Source: Nocardiopsis kunsanensis DSM 44524 (GTDB lineage: Bacteria; Actinomycetota; Actinomycetes; Streptosporangiales; Streptosporangiaceae). From it: a DNA stretch of 64,000 nucleotides. The notes below the pieces were generated by a model. That model ran no database searches, was not told the origin of the DNA, and was given only the letters and a program-made list of their open reading frames with translations. Below are positions 54,748-63,081 of this stretch, piece after piece (the first letter of the stretch is position 1; every line of letters starts with the position of its first letter). Position numbers and translations under genes: made by a program. The DNA is taken from NCBI RefSeq assembly GCF_000340965.1, contig NZ_ANAY01000006.1, positions 248,001 to 312,000 on the forward strand. Direction: 5' to 3'.

Positions 54748-55983
54748 ATGGCGCACATCGCCTTCCTACCCATCCCCTACTCCGGCCACCTCGACCCGAC
54801 CCTGGGGGTCGCCGCGGAACTGCGCTCCCGTGGACACCGGGTGTCCTACGCCTGCACCGAGGAGTTCGTCGGCCGCGTCACAGAGGTGGGAGCAGTCCCC
54901 GTGCCGTACGGGACCACCACCCACACGCCGAACGGCGAGGTGATCCCGTTCGCCGACACCACCCGCTACAGCACCGACGACTTCGTCCGTCTGATCCGCT
55001 TCGCGCTGACCGAAGCCCTGACAACCCTGCCCCAGCTCGCCCGATCCTTCACCGATGATCCCCCGGACCTGGTCGTGTACGACCCCTCGTTCTGGGCGGG
55101 GCGCTTGCTCGCCGAACGCTGGAACGTCCCGTCGGTCCGCAGCCATGCCACGTTCGTCCAGACCCGGGAGCGGTGGTCACTGGGTGAGTACACCGACTTC
55201 GACCCCCACCACCCGGACATGGTGAGGGCGTACGGCGCCATGACACATCTGATCGCACGCACCGGGGTCGACCTGCTCCCGGAGGAGTTCCTCTTCGGCG
55301 GCACCGGCCCGTCCATCGCCTTCCTCCCCCGGTCCTTCCAGTTCGACGGCGGCTCCTTCGGCGACGAGGTCCACTTCGCCGGACCGTGCCCAGGACCGCG
55401 CGCGTTCCTGGGTTCGTGGTCCCCTCCCCGGGACGGCACCCGCGTCGTCCTCGTCTCCCTGGGCACGTCGTTCAACGCCCAGCCGGATTTCTTCCGAGCA
55501 TGCGCGGCGGCCCTCGCCGAACAGGACCGACACGTCGTCATCACCCTGGGCGACGGTGTCGATCCCGAGAGCCTCGGACCGCTTCCGCCCAACGTCGAGG
55601 CGCACCGGTTCGCCCCCCACCTGGAGGTGCTGCGGCACACCGACGTCTTCGTCAACCACGGGGGGATGGGGACGGTGATGGAGAGCCTCTCCCTCGGAGT
55701 ACCCGTCGTAGCCGTCCCCCAGATGGCCGAGCAGAGCGCCGCGGCCGACCGGCTGGTGGCCCTGGGTCTCGGCGCCCGGGTCGACCGCACGGACATCGAC
55801 TTCTCCCGTCTGCGCGCCACCGTCGAGGCGGTCGCCGACGACACGAAAATCCGACGACGTGTCCAGGACATGTGCCGGGAAATCATCGCGGCCGGCGGTG
55901 CCGCCGGGGCGGCCACTGCCCTGGAAGACCACCTGCCGTCGGCGGCCGCGGCCGCCGACGGCTACGCCGCGGAAGCGGTCTGA
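54748..55983 (+). CDS. macrolide-type glycosyltransferase 3 (GT1 family, MGT-like)
   Basis: A 411-residue paralog: MAHIAFLPIPYSGHLDPTLG at the start, VSLGTSFNAQPDFFRACAAA in the middle, and the intact donor loop FVNHGGMGTVMESLSLGVPV followed by AVPQMAEQSAAADRL (E-Q end present). ATG at 54748 aligns with glycosyltransferase 1; a GTG at 54709 in frame would add 13 residues. Three tandem copies imply either three sugars or sequential attachment to a sugar chain. The LuxR gene follows after 35 bases. Confidence 0.92.
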   Translation: MAHIAFLPIPYSGHLDPTLGVAAELRSRGHRVSYACTEEFVGRVTEVGAVPVPYGTTTHTPNGEVIPFADTTRYSTDDFVRLIRFALTEALTTLPQLARSFTDDPPDLVVYDPSFWAGRLLAERWNVPSVRSHATFVQTRERWSLGEYTDFDPHHPDMVRAYGAMTHLIARTGVDLLPEEFLFGGTGPSIAFLPRSFQFDGGSFGDEVHFAGPCPGPRAFLGSWSPPRDGTRVVLVSLGTSFNAQPDFFRACAAALAEQDRHVVITLGDGVDPESLGPLPPNVEAHRFAPHLEVLRHTDVFVNHGGMGTVMESLSLGVPVVAVPQMAEQSAAADRLVALGLGARVDRTDIDFSRLRATVEAVADDTKIRRRVQDMCREIIAAGGAAGAATALEDHLPSAAAAADGYAAEAV

Positions 55984-56018
55984 TCCATCCGAACAGAAGA
56001 GAACCGGAATCCAGTCAC

Positions 56019-56849
56019 ATGACGTCTCACACAGTGCCGGTCCAGGCGTCGTCCCTTGGAACCGAGGCAGCGGACGGCGCCGTTGCACAGGAGCAGTCCG
56101 CTGCCGTCCCACCAGACCCCATCGACATCATCATCTGCGCCGCGCGCACCCTCGCCCTGCGTGGCCTGGCCGCCGTTGCGGGCGACGGAACGCGCATCCG
56201 CGTGGCCGGCGAGGCCACCGACACCGCCACAGGCGTCGTACGGGCCTTCAGCCTGTCCCCCTCCGTGCTGCTCGTGCTCCACGAGCCCCCGTCCATGGAC
56301 GGCGCCCGGATCGCGCGGGCCGTGCGGAGCCACGGCGACGAGAGGACTCCCCGGGTACTCGTCCTGGTGCGCTCCGACGACGCTGAGGGGGCGACCGATG
56401 TCCTGCGGGAGGGGGCCTGGGGCGTCCTGTCGGAGGACGCCCCCGTCGAGCAGTTGACCGACGCGGTCCGCGCGACCGACGCCGGGGCGTGCGTACTGGC
56501 GGTCCCGTCGGCGGTACGGCTGATGCGCCAAGCGTTCGAGGCTCCGCACGTTTCCCGGGGCCCCGAAGCCCCGGCGGGCGGACTCACCCGCCTGACCACC
56601 CGGGAGACGGACGTCCTCCTGTTGGTCTCCGGGGGCCTCACCAATCAGTGCATCGCCACGAAACTCTCCCTGAGCGTGGCCACCGTCAAGTCGCACCTGT
56701 ACCACCTGTGCCGCAAGCTGAACCTCCGCGACCGGACCCAGGCGGCGATCTTCGCCTACGAGATCGGCCTGCGCCACCCCGCGTCGCGGCCTCCGCGGTC
56801 GTCGGCCGCCCCGGGCCCCGACCCCCACACCCAGGAAGGACGACGTTGA
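56019..56849 (+). CDS. LuxR/NarL-type regulator with degenerate receiver domain
   Basis: A 276-residue regulator. The N-terminal domain has the length and spacing of a response-regulator receiver, but the phospho-acceptor Asp is replaced (LLVLHEPPSMDG where LLDxRMPxMDG is normal) and the acidic pair is gone (IIICAARTLALRG). The C-terminal helix-turn-helix is intact: LTTRETDVLLLVSGGLTNQC, then LSLSVATVKSHLYHLCRKLN. It is probably a pathway-specific activator that senses a ligand or nothing rather than phosphorylation. ATG at 56019. Its stop overlaps the methyltransferase start. Confidence 0.88.
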   Translation: MTSHTVPVQASSLGTEAADGAVAQEQSAAVPPDPIDIIICAARTLALRGLAAVAGDGTRIRVAGEATDTATGVVRAFSLSPSVLLVLHEPPSMDGARIARAVRSHGDERTPRVLVLVRSDDAEGATDVLREGAWGVLSEDAPVEQLTDAVRATDAGACVLAVPSAVRLMRQAFEAPHVSRGPEAPAGGLTRLTTRETDVLLLVSGGLTNQCIATKLSLSVATVKSHLYHLCRKLNLRDRTQAAIFAYEIGLRHPASRPPRSSAAPGPDPHTQEGRR

Positions 56850-57901
56850 CCGCCGAACACACTCAAGAGACCGCTGTCCCGGAGGGCGCTCCGTCCCTCC
56901 CCTTGTTCGGCATCGCCTTCGGCTACATGTCGGCGCAGATGCTGCACGTTTTCACCCGGCTCGGCCTGGCCGACCGCCTCGCCGAAGAACCGCGCGACGG
57001 CGCCGAGCTGGCCGTCGCCGTCGATGCCGACGCCGGGGCGCTGGAGCGCTTGCTCCGCGCGTCGACCATGCTCGGCCTGGTTCGGGAGACGGAACAGGGA
57101 CGGTTCGAGCTGACCCCGCAGAGCCACCTGCTGCGCGCGGACGTGCCCGGCAGTGTCCGCCCCTTCCTACTGACCTACTTCGACGACGCCGTCTGGCACG
57201 CGTGGGGGTCACTGGAGCACAGCGTACGGACGGGGGAGTCCGCGTTCGAGCACACCCACGGCGTCGACATGTTCACGCACTTCAGCGCCTCTCCTGAGCT
57301 CAACACTATGTTCCACCGGGCGATGTCGCTCGGCACCGCGCAGGAGGCGGCGGCGCTGGCTGCGGCGCACGACTTCACGGCCCACCACACCGTCGTGGAC
57401 GTGGGCGGCGGGAACGGCACCCTGCTGTCGGTCATCCTGTCGTCGGCGCCCGGCACGCGGGGCGTACTCCTCGACACCGCGGACGGGACCACCGAGGCCG
57501 CTGAGGTCCTCAACCGGGCCGGTGCCGCCGACCGGTGCGAGGTCCTCCACACGGACTTCCTCGCCGCGGCGCCGCCGGCGGCCGACGCCTACGTCCTCAA
57601 GAGCGTCCTCCACGACTGGGACGACGAGCGGTGCCGCGCGATCCTGCGCAACGTACGGGCGGCGATGCCGGACGACGCGGTCGTCCTGGTGGTCGAGCTC
57701 CTGGCTCCCGAGACGACGAGGTCCGGTCTCGACCCCTACCTGGCGATCAGTGACGTCAATCTGCTGGTGACCACCTCCGGCAGGGAACGCACAGAGACCG
57801 AACTGACGGAGCTGCTGTCCGACGCGGGACTGGCGGTGGAGAGCGGTTCCCGTTCCCTGGGCGGGACGGGGCACCGGCTGTTGGTGGCGCGCTCAGCCTG
57901 A
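56846..57901 (+). CDS. SAM-dependent O-methyltransferase (PF00891-type)
   Basis: A 351-residue small-molecule methyltransferase with an N-terminal winged-helix dimerisation domain (LFTR-like: MLHVFTRLGLADRLAEEPRD, then GRFELTPQSHLLRAD). The catalytic Rossmann domain has motif I VVDVGGGNGTLLSVIL and VLKSVLHDWDDERCRAILRN, whose His is the likely base. Proteins of this kind methylate phenol or sugar hydroxyls in polyketide and peptide antibiotics. It starts with TTG at 56846, preceded by GGAAGG, overlapping the LuxR TGA. Last gene of the plus-strand arm, 32 bases from the convergent ketoreductase. Confidence 0.9.
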   Translation: MTAEHTQETAVPEGAPSLPLFGIAFGYMSAQMLHVFTRLGLADRLAEEPRDGAELAVAVDADAGALERLLRASTMLGLVRETEQGRFELTPQSHLLRADVPGSVRPFLLTYFDDAVWHAWGSLEHSVRTGESAFEHTHGVDMFTHFSASPELNTMFHRAMSLGTAQEAAALAAAHDFTAHHTVVDVGGGNGTLLSVILSSAPGTRGVLLDTADGTTEAAEVLNRAGAADRCEVLHTDFLAAAPPAADAYVLKSVLHDWDDERCRAILRNVRAAMPDDAVVLVVELLAPETTRSGLDPYLAISDVNLLVTTSGRERTETELTELLSDAGLAVESGSRSLGGTGHRLLVARSA

Positions 57902-57933
57902 CCACCGGGACCGTGCACGCCGCCGAGGACCGC

Positions 57934-58935
57934 TCATCCTGGGTCGGAGGGGACGCGCACGGCGACGTGCCGGATCTCGTCCACGAGTTGGACGTTGCGC
58001 AGTGCCGACGCCAACCGCGGGACCTGGTCGGGTGAGCCTGCGTGTTCGCCCGCCAACACGGCCCCGGCGAACGAGCCGACCGCCCGGACGAACTGCCGGT
58101 CGGGTGCGAGGCCGTACCGCCGGACCCCGCCCTGGTCCTCGACACGCAAGACGGGTTGGTGATCGTCCGGCGGAGTGAAGGCCCGGTCGAGAACGAGCCG
58201 TGCCCACTCTCCCCACAGTTCGTACCGGCAGGAATAGGAGTGTTCCATGCCGAACCGGACGGTGGCGGGAACACCGCCGTCCGACACCAGGAGCGCCTGT
58301 CCGGAAAGGTCCACGCCCAGCCTCGGATCCTCGCGCAGCACCGCTCCGGCCACCCGGAGCCCGTCCCCGAGGAACAGCTGGGCCGCCCGGATCGGGTAGA
58401 CGCCCAGGTCCCCCAGCGCGCCACCGCCGAGATCGGCGCGGTAGCGGATGTCGCTGTCGGGCAGGGGCGGGATGCAGAAGGTACCTTGGACCGAACGGAG
58501 CGCACCGGCCCCGTCCGGGGAGACCCATCGCGCGGCCTTCGCGTGCTGGTGATGGTGGAGGAACATGAAGTTCTCCCGCAGCAGCAGGCCGCACGCGGTG
58601 GCCCGCTCCATCAGGTCGCGAGCCTCATCGGTGTTTCCCGCCAACGGTTTCTCCACCAGGACGTGCTTTCCCGCGTCCAACGCGGCGCGGGCCCACGCCG
58701 CGCGCACACCGACGGGCACCGGCACGTACACGGCGTCGACGTCAGGAGCCGCGAGAAGCTCCTCGTACCCCAGGGGGCGGCCACCGAACTCACCGGCGAG
58801 ACGGGATGCCCGGTCCGGGCTCCGGGACGCGACCGCGGCGACGCGGACTCCTGGCGCTTCGAGCATCGCGGGCAGCGTGCGCCTACGGGCGATGGAGGCG
58901 CAGCCTAGGAGTCCGAAGCGGACATGGTCGTTCAC
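57934..58935 (-). CDS. NDP-hexose 3-ketoreductase (Gfo/Idh/MocA family)
   Basis: A 333-residue NAD(P)-dependent oxidoreductase. The Rossmann start is VRFGLLGCASIARRRTLPAM, and HVLVEKPLAGNTDEARDLME contains the catalytic EKP motif. DLGGGALGDLGVYPIRAAQL is the second conserved block. This matches the 3-ketoreductases of 2,6-dideoxysugar biosynthesis (KijD10-like), which act directly after the 2,3-dehydratase encoded by the overlapping upstream gene. GTG at 58935 (GTGA overlap, GGAGGGG before). The product would be an NDP-4-keto-2,6-dideoxyhexose. Confidence 0.9.
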   Translation of the reverse strand: MNDHVRFGLLGCASIARRRTLPAMLEAPGVRVAAVASRSPDRASRLAGEFGGRPLGYEELLAAPDVDAVYVPVPVGVRAAWARAALDAGKHVLVEKPLAGNTDEARDLMERATACGLLLRENFMFLHHHQHAKAARWVSPDGAGALRSVQGTFCIPPLPDSDIRYRADLGGGALGDLGVYPIRAAQLFLGDGLRVAGAVLREDPRLGVDLSGQALLVSDGGVPATVRFGMEHSYSCRYELWGEWARLVLDRAFTPPDDHQPVLRVEDQGGVRRYGLAPDRQFVRAVGSFAGAVLAGEHAGSPDQVPRLASALRNVQLVDEIRHVAVRVPSDPG

Positions 58936-60311
58936 CAGCGTCCCCTCCACGCCGCGACGAGGGTCCGTGCCTGCATGTTGACGCGGAACCCCTCCCTCAT
59001 GAGCGCGGCGATCTCGCGCACCGACACCCAGCGGTACCCCGGTCGCTCCCACTCCCGCACGTCGCCGTCCGCGTCGACGATGACGTACCTGGTGTGAGTG
59101 TTCAGGAACCGACCGCCCTCCTCGGAGAGTTCGGTGTCGAAGCGCACGCGGTCGGATGAGGCGTTGAGCACCGCGTGCAGAAACGGCGACCGGTGCTCCG
59201 GCGGCAACAGCTCCTGCGCGCCCGGCTCGCACTGCACCGTCGGCCCCAGTTCGGCACCGGTGAGGAAACCGGGTTCTGCGCGAGCGTGCATCAGAGCGTG
59301 CGGAACACCGTCGATCCGGCGCGTGAACAGGGCAGCCACGCCCAGACCATGCCCCTGGATCAAGGGCTGACTCCATCCGGGGACCTCGCGGCTGGCGGAC
59401 CTGACCGAGACTGCGACCACGCTGAAGTAGGCGCCGGTGTCGTGGGAGATGGCGTCCGCCGAGCGCCTCCACCCCTCCATCTCGCTCAGGGGCACGTACC
59501 GGGTACGCAGGTCGCGTTCACAGCGCCGCCGAACGAGCCAGCGGTGGACCCGGTCCACGTCCTCGGGCGGCGCTGTCCCCCACTCGTGCGGAAGACAGGA
59601 CATCACCGTGCGCGTGGTCATGTTCAGCAGATGGTCCACCGCGATGAGCTCCTGGAGCTGTTCCACGGTGAGCCAGCAGAAGCCCGGCAGGGCCTCCACC
59701 TCGGGGCCGACCCTGACGATCATGTGCCGGTTGCGCTTACGGTCGAACCAAGTTCCCGGCTCCGACTGGAGGGAGTCGGCGACGACGCGGTCTTCGGGCG
59801 GATCCTGAAACAGGTCGAGGTAGGGGACGGGGGATCCTCCGTGCACGCGGGTGTAGTTGCTGTGTGTCGCCTGAACGGTGGGCGCGAGCTGTACCCCGTT
59901 GACGTTGCCCGGTTCGGCCTTGGCCTGCATCAGGCAGCGCGTGGTGCCGCCGACCTCATGGACGGCGATGCCCAGGATGCCGATCTCGGGCTGCCGGATG
60001 ATGGGTTGGGTCCAGGTCCGGACCGGTCCGCCGTCGTCCTCGACCCGGACGCCCTCGATCCGGAAGAAGCGCCCGCTCTCGTGGGCGAGATCCCCGGATC
60101 CGGGGACGAAGTCCCATCCGAACAGGTCGGAGAAGGGGATCCGCTGGACGTCCTGGGTCTGTTCGGCCCGGTGAGCGGCCATCCACGTATGGAAGCGGCT
60201 CGTGGAAAGGATGCTCTCGGAGGGCTCGGGGAGGGGGGATGTGGATGCGGGGAACGATCCCACCCCGGGTGAGGTGCCCCCGGCCCCGGTGTCCGTCTGT
60301 CGGGGCCTCAC
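58932..60311 (-). CDS. NDP-hexose 2,3-dehydratase
   Basis: A 459-residue enzyme built of two homologous halves, as in the NDP-hexose 2,3-dehydratase family. Half 1 has TRCLMQAKAEPGNVNGVQLA then PTVQATHSNYTRVHGG; half 2 has PHALMHARAEPGFLTGAELG then PTVQCEPGAQELLPPEHRSP. It eliminates water from NDP-4-keto-6-deoxyglucose, giving the C2-deoxy 3-keto intermediate. GTG at 60311 overlaps the upstream oxidoreductase stop (GTGA), and its own stop overlaps the ketoreductase start. The first ~25 residues are low complexity. Marks deoxysugar formation with confidence. Confidence 0.95.
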   Translation of the reverse strand: MRPRQTDTGAGGTSPGVGSFPASTSPLPEPSESILSTSRFHTWMAAHRAEQTQDVQRIPFSDLFGWDFVPGSGDLAHESGRFFRIEGVRVEDDGGPVRTWTQPIIRQPEIGILGIAVHEVGGTTRCLMQAKAEPGNVNGVQLAPTVQATHSNYTRVHGGSPVPYLDLFQDPPEDRVVADSLQSEPGTWFDRKRNRHMIVRVGPEVEALPGFCWLTVEQLQELIAVDHLLNMTTRTVMSCLPHEWGTAPPEDVDRVHRWLVRRRCERDLRTRYVPLSEMEGWRRSADAISHDTGAYFSVVAVSVRSASREVPGWSQPLIQGHGLGVAALFTRRIDGVPHALMHARAEPGFLTGAELGPTVQCEPGAQELLPPEHRSPFLHAVLNASSDRVRFDTELSEEGGRFLNTHTRYVIVDADGDVREWERPGYRWVSVREIAALMREGFRVNMQARTLVAAWRGRW

Positions 60312-61507
60312 CGGTGCTCCCCTCCGCCGTCGGTCCGCTCCCGCATCCACTCCGGGAGGTCCTCCTGCCGAACCATCCACAGCGCGATGGCCAGGAAGAG
60401 GTTGGTCGAGTCCGGGTCCTGGCTGATCCAGCGCAACTCCTCCATCCGCTCGTACGCCTGGGAGAGCCGGGCGCTCTCCAGCGTCACCGCGTACCTCGGG
60501 TCGAGAAGCCGGCGCCGTTCGACCGCGAACTCCTCCAGGGCGGAGCCCAGCTTGGCGTCGTCGCGCAGGTGGGGGCCGACGAGACGGGCCAGGAGGTCGG
60601 CCTGTTCCAGGGCGTCGCTGATACCGGTGCCGGTCATCGAGTCCTTGTGGTGTCCGGCGTCCCCGATGAGCGCCCAGCCCTCCCCGTAGGGTTCGCGGAA
60701 GAAGTTGAGCTGTGCGCCCGTCCCCCACAGCCGCTCGGTCCTGCGGGAACCGGACATCCGTTCCCAGAGCTCGGGCGCGGTGGTGCGGACGGACTCCAGG
60801 TAGAAGGCGAGCGAGTCGCGACGGACCTCGTCGTACTGCTCCTGGGGGAAGTAGCACACGACGAGGGCCGCTCCGTCATGCGTGGGCATCGCTCCCACGA
60901 ACCTGGATGATCGGTGGTACAGCTCCAGATCCCCGGTGACGCCCTCCCAATAGGTGTAGTACGCGCAGTTCAATGTGGGGTCCTCGGTCTCCATCACGGC
61001 GCCCGCACGGCGCGCGACGGTCGACCTCATCCCGTCCGCGCCGACGACGAGGCGCGCGCGGACCTCTTCGGTTCCCCCGTCCGCGGAGCGGTGGCGGACG
61101 CCCACCACCCGGTCCCCGTCCCAGAGCAGCCCGGTGACGCGGCTGCGCGGACGGAACTCGGCTCCCGCCTCCACGGCCGCCTCCACGAGGAGCTGGTCCA
61201 GGACGCGCCGTCGCGGAGCGTAGGTCGCGCTGATGCCCTCGGACGGCAGTACCCCGCCCTCCAGCCGGACGCCCTCCACCTGGTAGACGATCCGTGTGAC
61301 CGGGGGGCAGCCGGTGTCCAGCAGGCGGTCGAGCAGCCCCCATTCGCGGAGGAGCTCCAGCCCCGGCCGGTGAACGTGGTGGGTGGACATCGTGTCGCTG
61401 GGGAAGTCGGCGCTGTCGAGCAGCAGGACGCGGCGCCCCTGCCGCGCCAGCAGCATCGCCGTGGGCGACCCGGCGCACCGGGCTCCGACCACGATCACGT
61501 CGTACAT
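60308..61507 (-). CDS. FAD-dependent oxidoreductase/monooxygenase
   Basis: A 399-residue group A flavoprotein-like enzyme. The FAD loop is VIVVGARCAGSPTAMLLARQ, a GxRxAG variant of GxGxxG. ARLVVGADGMRSTVARRAG is the DG motif, and GWALIGDAGHHKDSMTGTGI is the GD motif. The lack of a halogenase W-x-W-x-I-P motif argues against a halogenase; hydroxylation or dehydrogenation of the scaffold or of a sugar is possible. ATG at 61507 has GGGAGAG five bases upstream, so the TTG-started longer frame is not used. Thirty-eight bases follow the SagB stop. Confidence 0.88.
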   Translation of the reverse strand: MYDVIVVGARCAGSPTAMLLARQGRRVLLLDSADFPSDTMSTHHVHRPGLELLREWGLLDRLLDTGCPPVTRIVYQVEGVRLEGGVLPSEGISATYAPRRRVLDQLLVEAAVEAGAEFRPRSRVTGLLWDGDRVVGVRHRSADGGTEEVRARLVVGADGMRSTVARRAGAVMETEDPTLNCAYYTYWEGVTGDLELYHRSSRFVGAMPTHDGAALVVCYFPQEQYDEVRRDSLAFYLESVRTTAPELWERMSGSRRTERLWGTGAQLNFFREPYGEGWALIGDAGHHKDSMTGTGISDALEQADLLARLVGPHLRDDAKLGSALEEFAVERRRLLDPRYAVTLESARLSQAYERMEELRWISQDPDSTNLFLAIALWMVRQEDLPEWMRERTDGGGEHR

Positions 61508-61545
61508 TGACTCTCCCAATCCCTTTGGTGACAGCCCTGGATCCG

Positions 61546-63081
61546 CTACAGCCGAACCTGCGGGTCGTCGCGGCCGCCGCGGGCCTCGCCGACGGTGATG
61601 ACGACCAGTGCTCTCCAGCGCGGCGGCAGGCCGAGGACCGCATCCATCCCGGCGACGTCGAAGTCGCAGTGGACATGGGTGTGCAGGCCCAGCTCATTCG
61701 CGGCCAGGCAGTGGCTCTGAGCCACTGTCCCGGCCAGGACGTTCTGCATCCGGTACCAGCGGTCGGCAAAGACCCCGGAGCCCGAGTCGAGGTCTCCCGC
61801 GACTACCACCGTGACGGGCGCCGACCGGCACTCGTCGACCAGCATCGGGCTCTTGGCCACTGAGACGAGCGCCTCCACGGCCGACCCGTCACGGGTCCGT
61901 CGCGGGGCGCCCGTGTCCGGATCGATCACGTATCCGCCCGGCGGTGTCCCCTCCACCCGTCGGACCACGTAAACGGTGCGTGTCGGCGCGGGAAGGACGG
62001 AGTCGGTGTCCGCGGACGAGGACCGGGCGGCGGCTCGGACCAACCGGTCGAAGCGTGCCTGGTCCAGCTCGGCGGACTTGAACCCGTAGACGGTGCGCCG
62101 CACGGTCGGGGAACCCGGGCCCGTCTCCGGAACGGCGTCCGGGACACTGGTCTGCTCGCCGGGGGAACCGACGGCCGCGGCGGGGCGCCGCGGCGACGCG
62201 TCCGCCGGGGCGCGTCCCTCAGAGGCCGACCGCCACAGCGATGCCGCGTGCAACGCTGCCATGTCCGTCAGATGGGGCACCCTGTCGATCGCCGTGGCCT
62301 CGGACAGCTGCAGTGGCACGCGGCCGGACCAGTCCGCGGTGTGGTAGCCGGCGCTGTCCGTCCGGGAATCGTGGCCGAGGGTCACGACGGCGACGGCGCT
62401 CTCCTCGAACGCGTGCAGCCCCAGGATCCGGTTCAACTCCGTGTCGTCGAAGCGCAGGTGTAGGCGGCCCGGGTGACCGAAGCGCGCGGCGGCGACCAGC
62501 GCCTGGCGGGCGACCACCCCCGTGTCCAGGTTCTGGAGGCGGTACCCGAACGCGCCGTACTTGACAGCGTTGCGCCAGAAGACCGTCGTGAGGACCAGAA
62601 CGTACTCCGGTGCGCCCTCCGGCGGTTCGGCGAGGCAGGCCAGGAGCGCGCTCCTCCCGTCGCCCGAACGCAGGCGGTCGGCGGCGTGGTGGGCCGGGTC
62701 GTAGTGGTAGAGACCTGCGGGGAGGGAACCCGTGTCCGGAACGGCCGCGTACACCTCGACGGGGTAGCGGGCGCCCGACGACGGCGCAGGGCGTCCGGGT
62801 GTGAGCACGGGCGTGCCCTGTCCCGCCCCGGCGGGGGGCACTCCGCCCAGCCACCGCATCCGAACCAATCCGTTGGTCCATCGAAGGAGCGCTCCGACCT
62901 CTCCGTCGCCCAGGGGCGCGCGCAGAGACGACGGGTAGCGTTTGTACGCCTCCGGAAGGTTGCCGGGCAGGGCCACGGCGCGTTCCGGCGGGTGGTGCGC
63001 GCCGTCGAGGTAGGTCCTCACCGGCGAGGTCGGAGCTCCGGTGTCTCCTCCCGGCAGGGCCGGCCTCCCGTCGTCGTTCAC
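61546..63081 (-). CDS. SagB-family dehydrogenase with two nitroreductase-like domains
   Basis: A 511-residue protein. The N-terminal domain carries SagB-type features: VRTYLDGAHHPPERAVALPG, SGARYPVEVYAAVPDTGSLP, and YGAFGYRLQNLDTGVVARQA (the FMN-binding Y-R-xx-LDTG block). A linker of about 60 residues leads to a second nitroreductase-like domain (MLVDECRSAPVTVVVAGDLD, WYRMQNVLAGTVAQSHCLAA). In thiopeptides and other azole peptides such enzymes oxidise thiazolines and oxazolines to azoles with FMN. GTG at 63081 overlaps the upstream paralog stop (GTGA). Substrate not provable here. Confidence 0.87.
   Translation of the reverse strand: MNDDGRPALPGGDTGAPTSPVRTYLDGAHHPPERAVALPGNLPEAYKRYPSSLRAPLGDGEVGALLRWTNGLVRMRWLGGVPPAGAGQGTPVLTPGRPAPSSGARYPVEVYAAVPDTGSLPAGLYHYDPAHHAADRLRSGDGRSALLACLAEPPEGAPEYVLVLTTVFWRNAVKYGAFGYRLQNLDTGVVARQALVAAARFGHPGRLHLRFDDTELNRILGLHAFEESAVAVVTLGHDSRTDSAGYHTADWSGRVPLQLSEATAIDRVPHLTDMAALHAASLWRSASEGRAPADASPRRPAAAVGSPGEQTSVPDAVPETGPGSPTVRRTVYGFKSAELDQARFDRLVRAAARSSSADTDSVLPAPTRTVYVVRRVEGTPPGGYVIDPDTGAPRRTRDGSAVEALVSVAKSPMLVDECRSAPVTVVVAGDLDSGSGVFADRWYRMQNVLAGTVAQSHCLAANELGLHTHVHCDFDVAGMDAVLGLPPRWRALVVITVGEARGGRDDPQVRL

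Noticed and set aside
60308-61507. Flavin-dependent halogenase
   Set aside because: The protein has the FAD, DG and GD motifs of a monooxygenase but not the W-x-W-x-I-P motif of halogenases.
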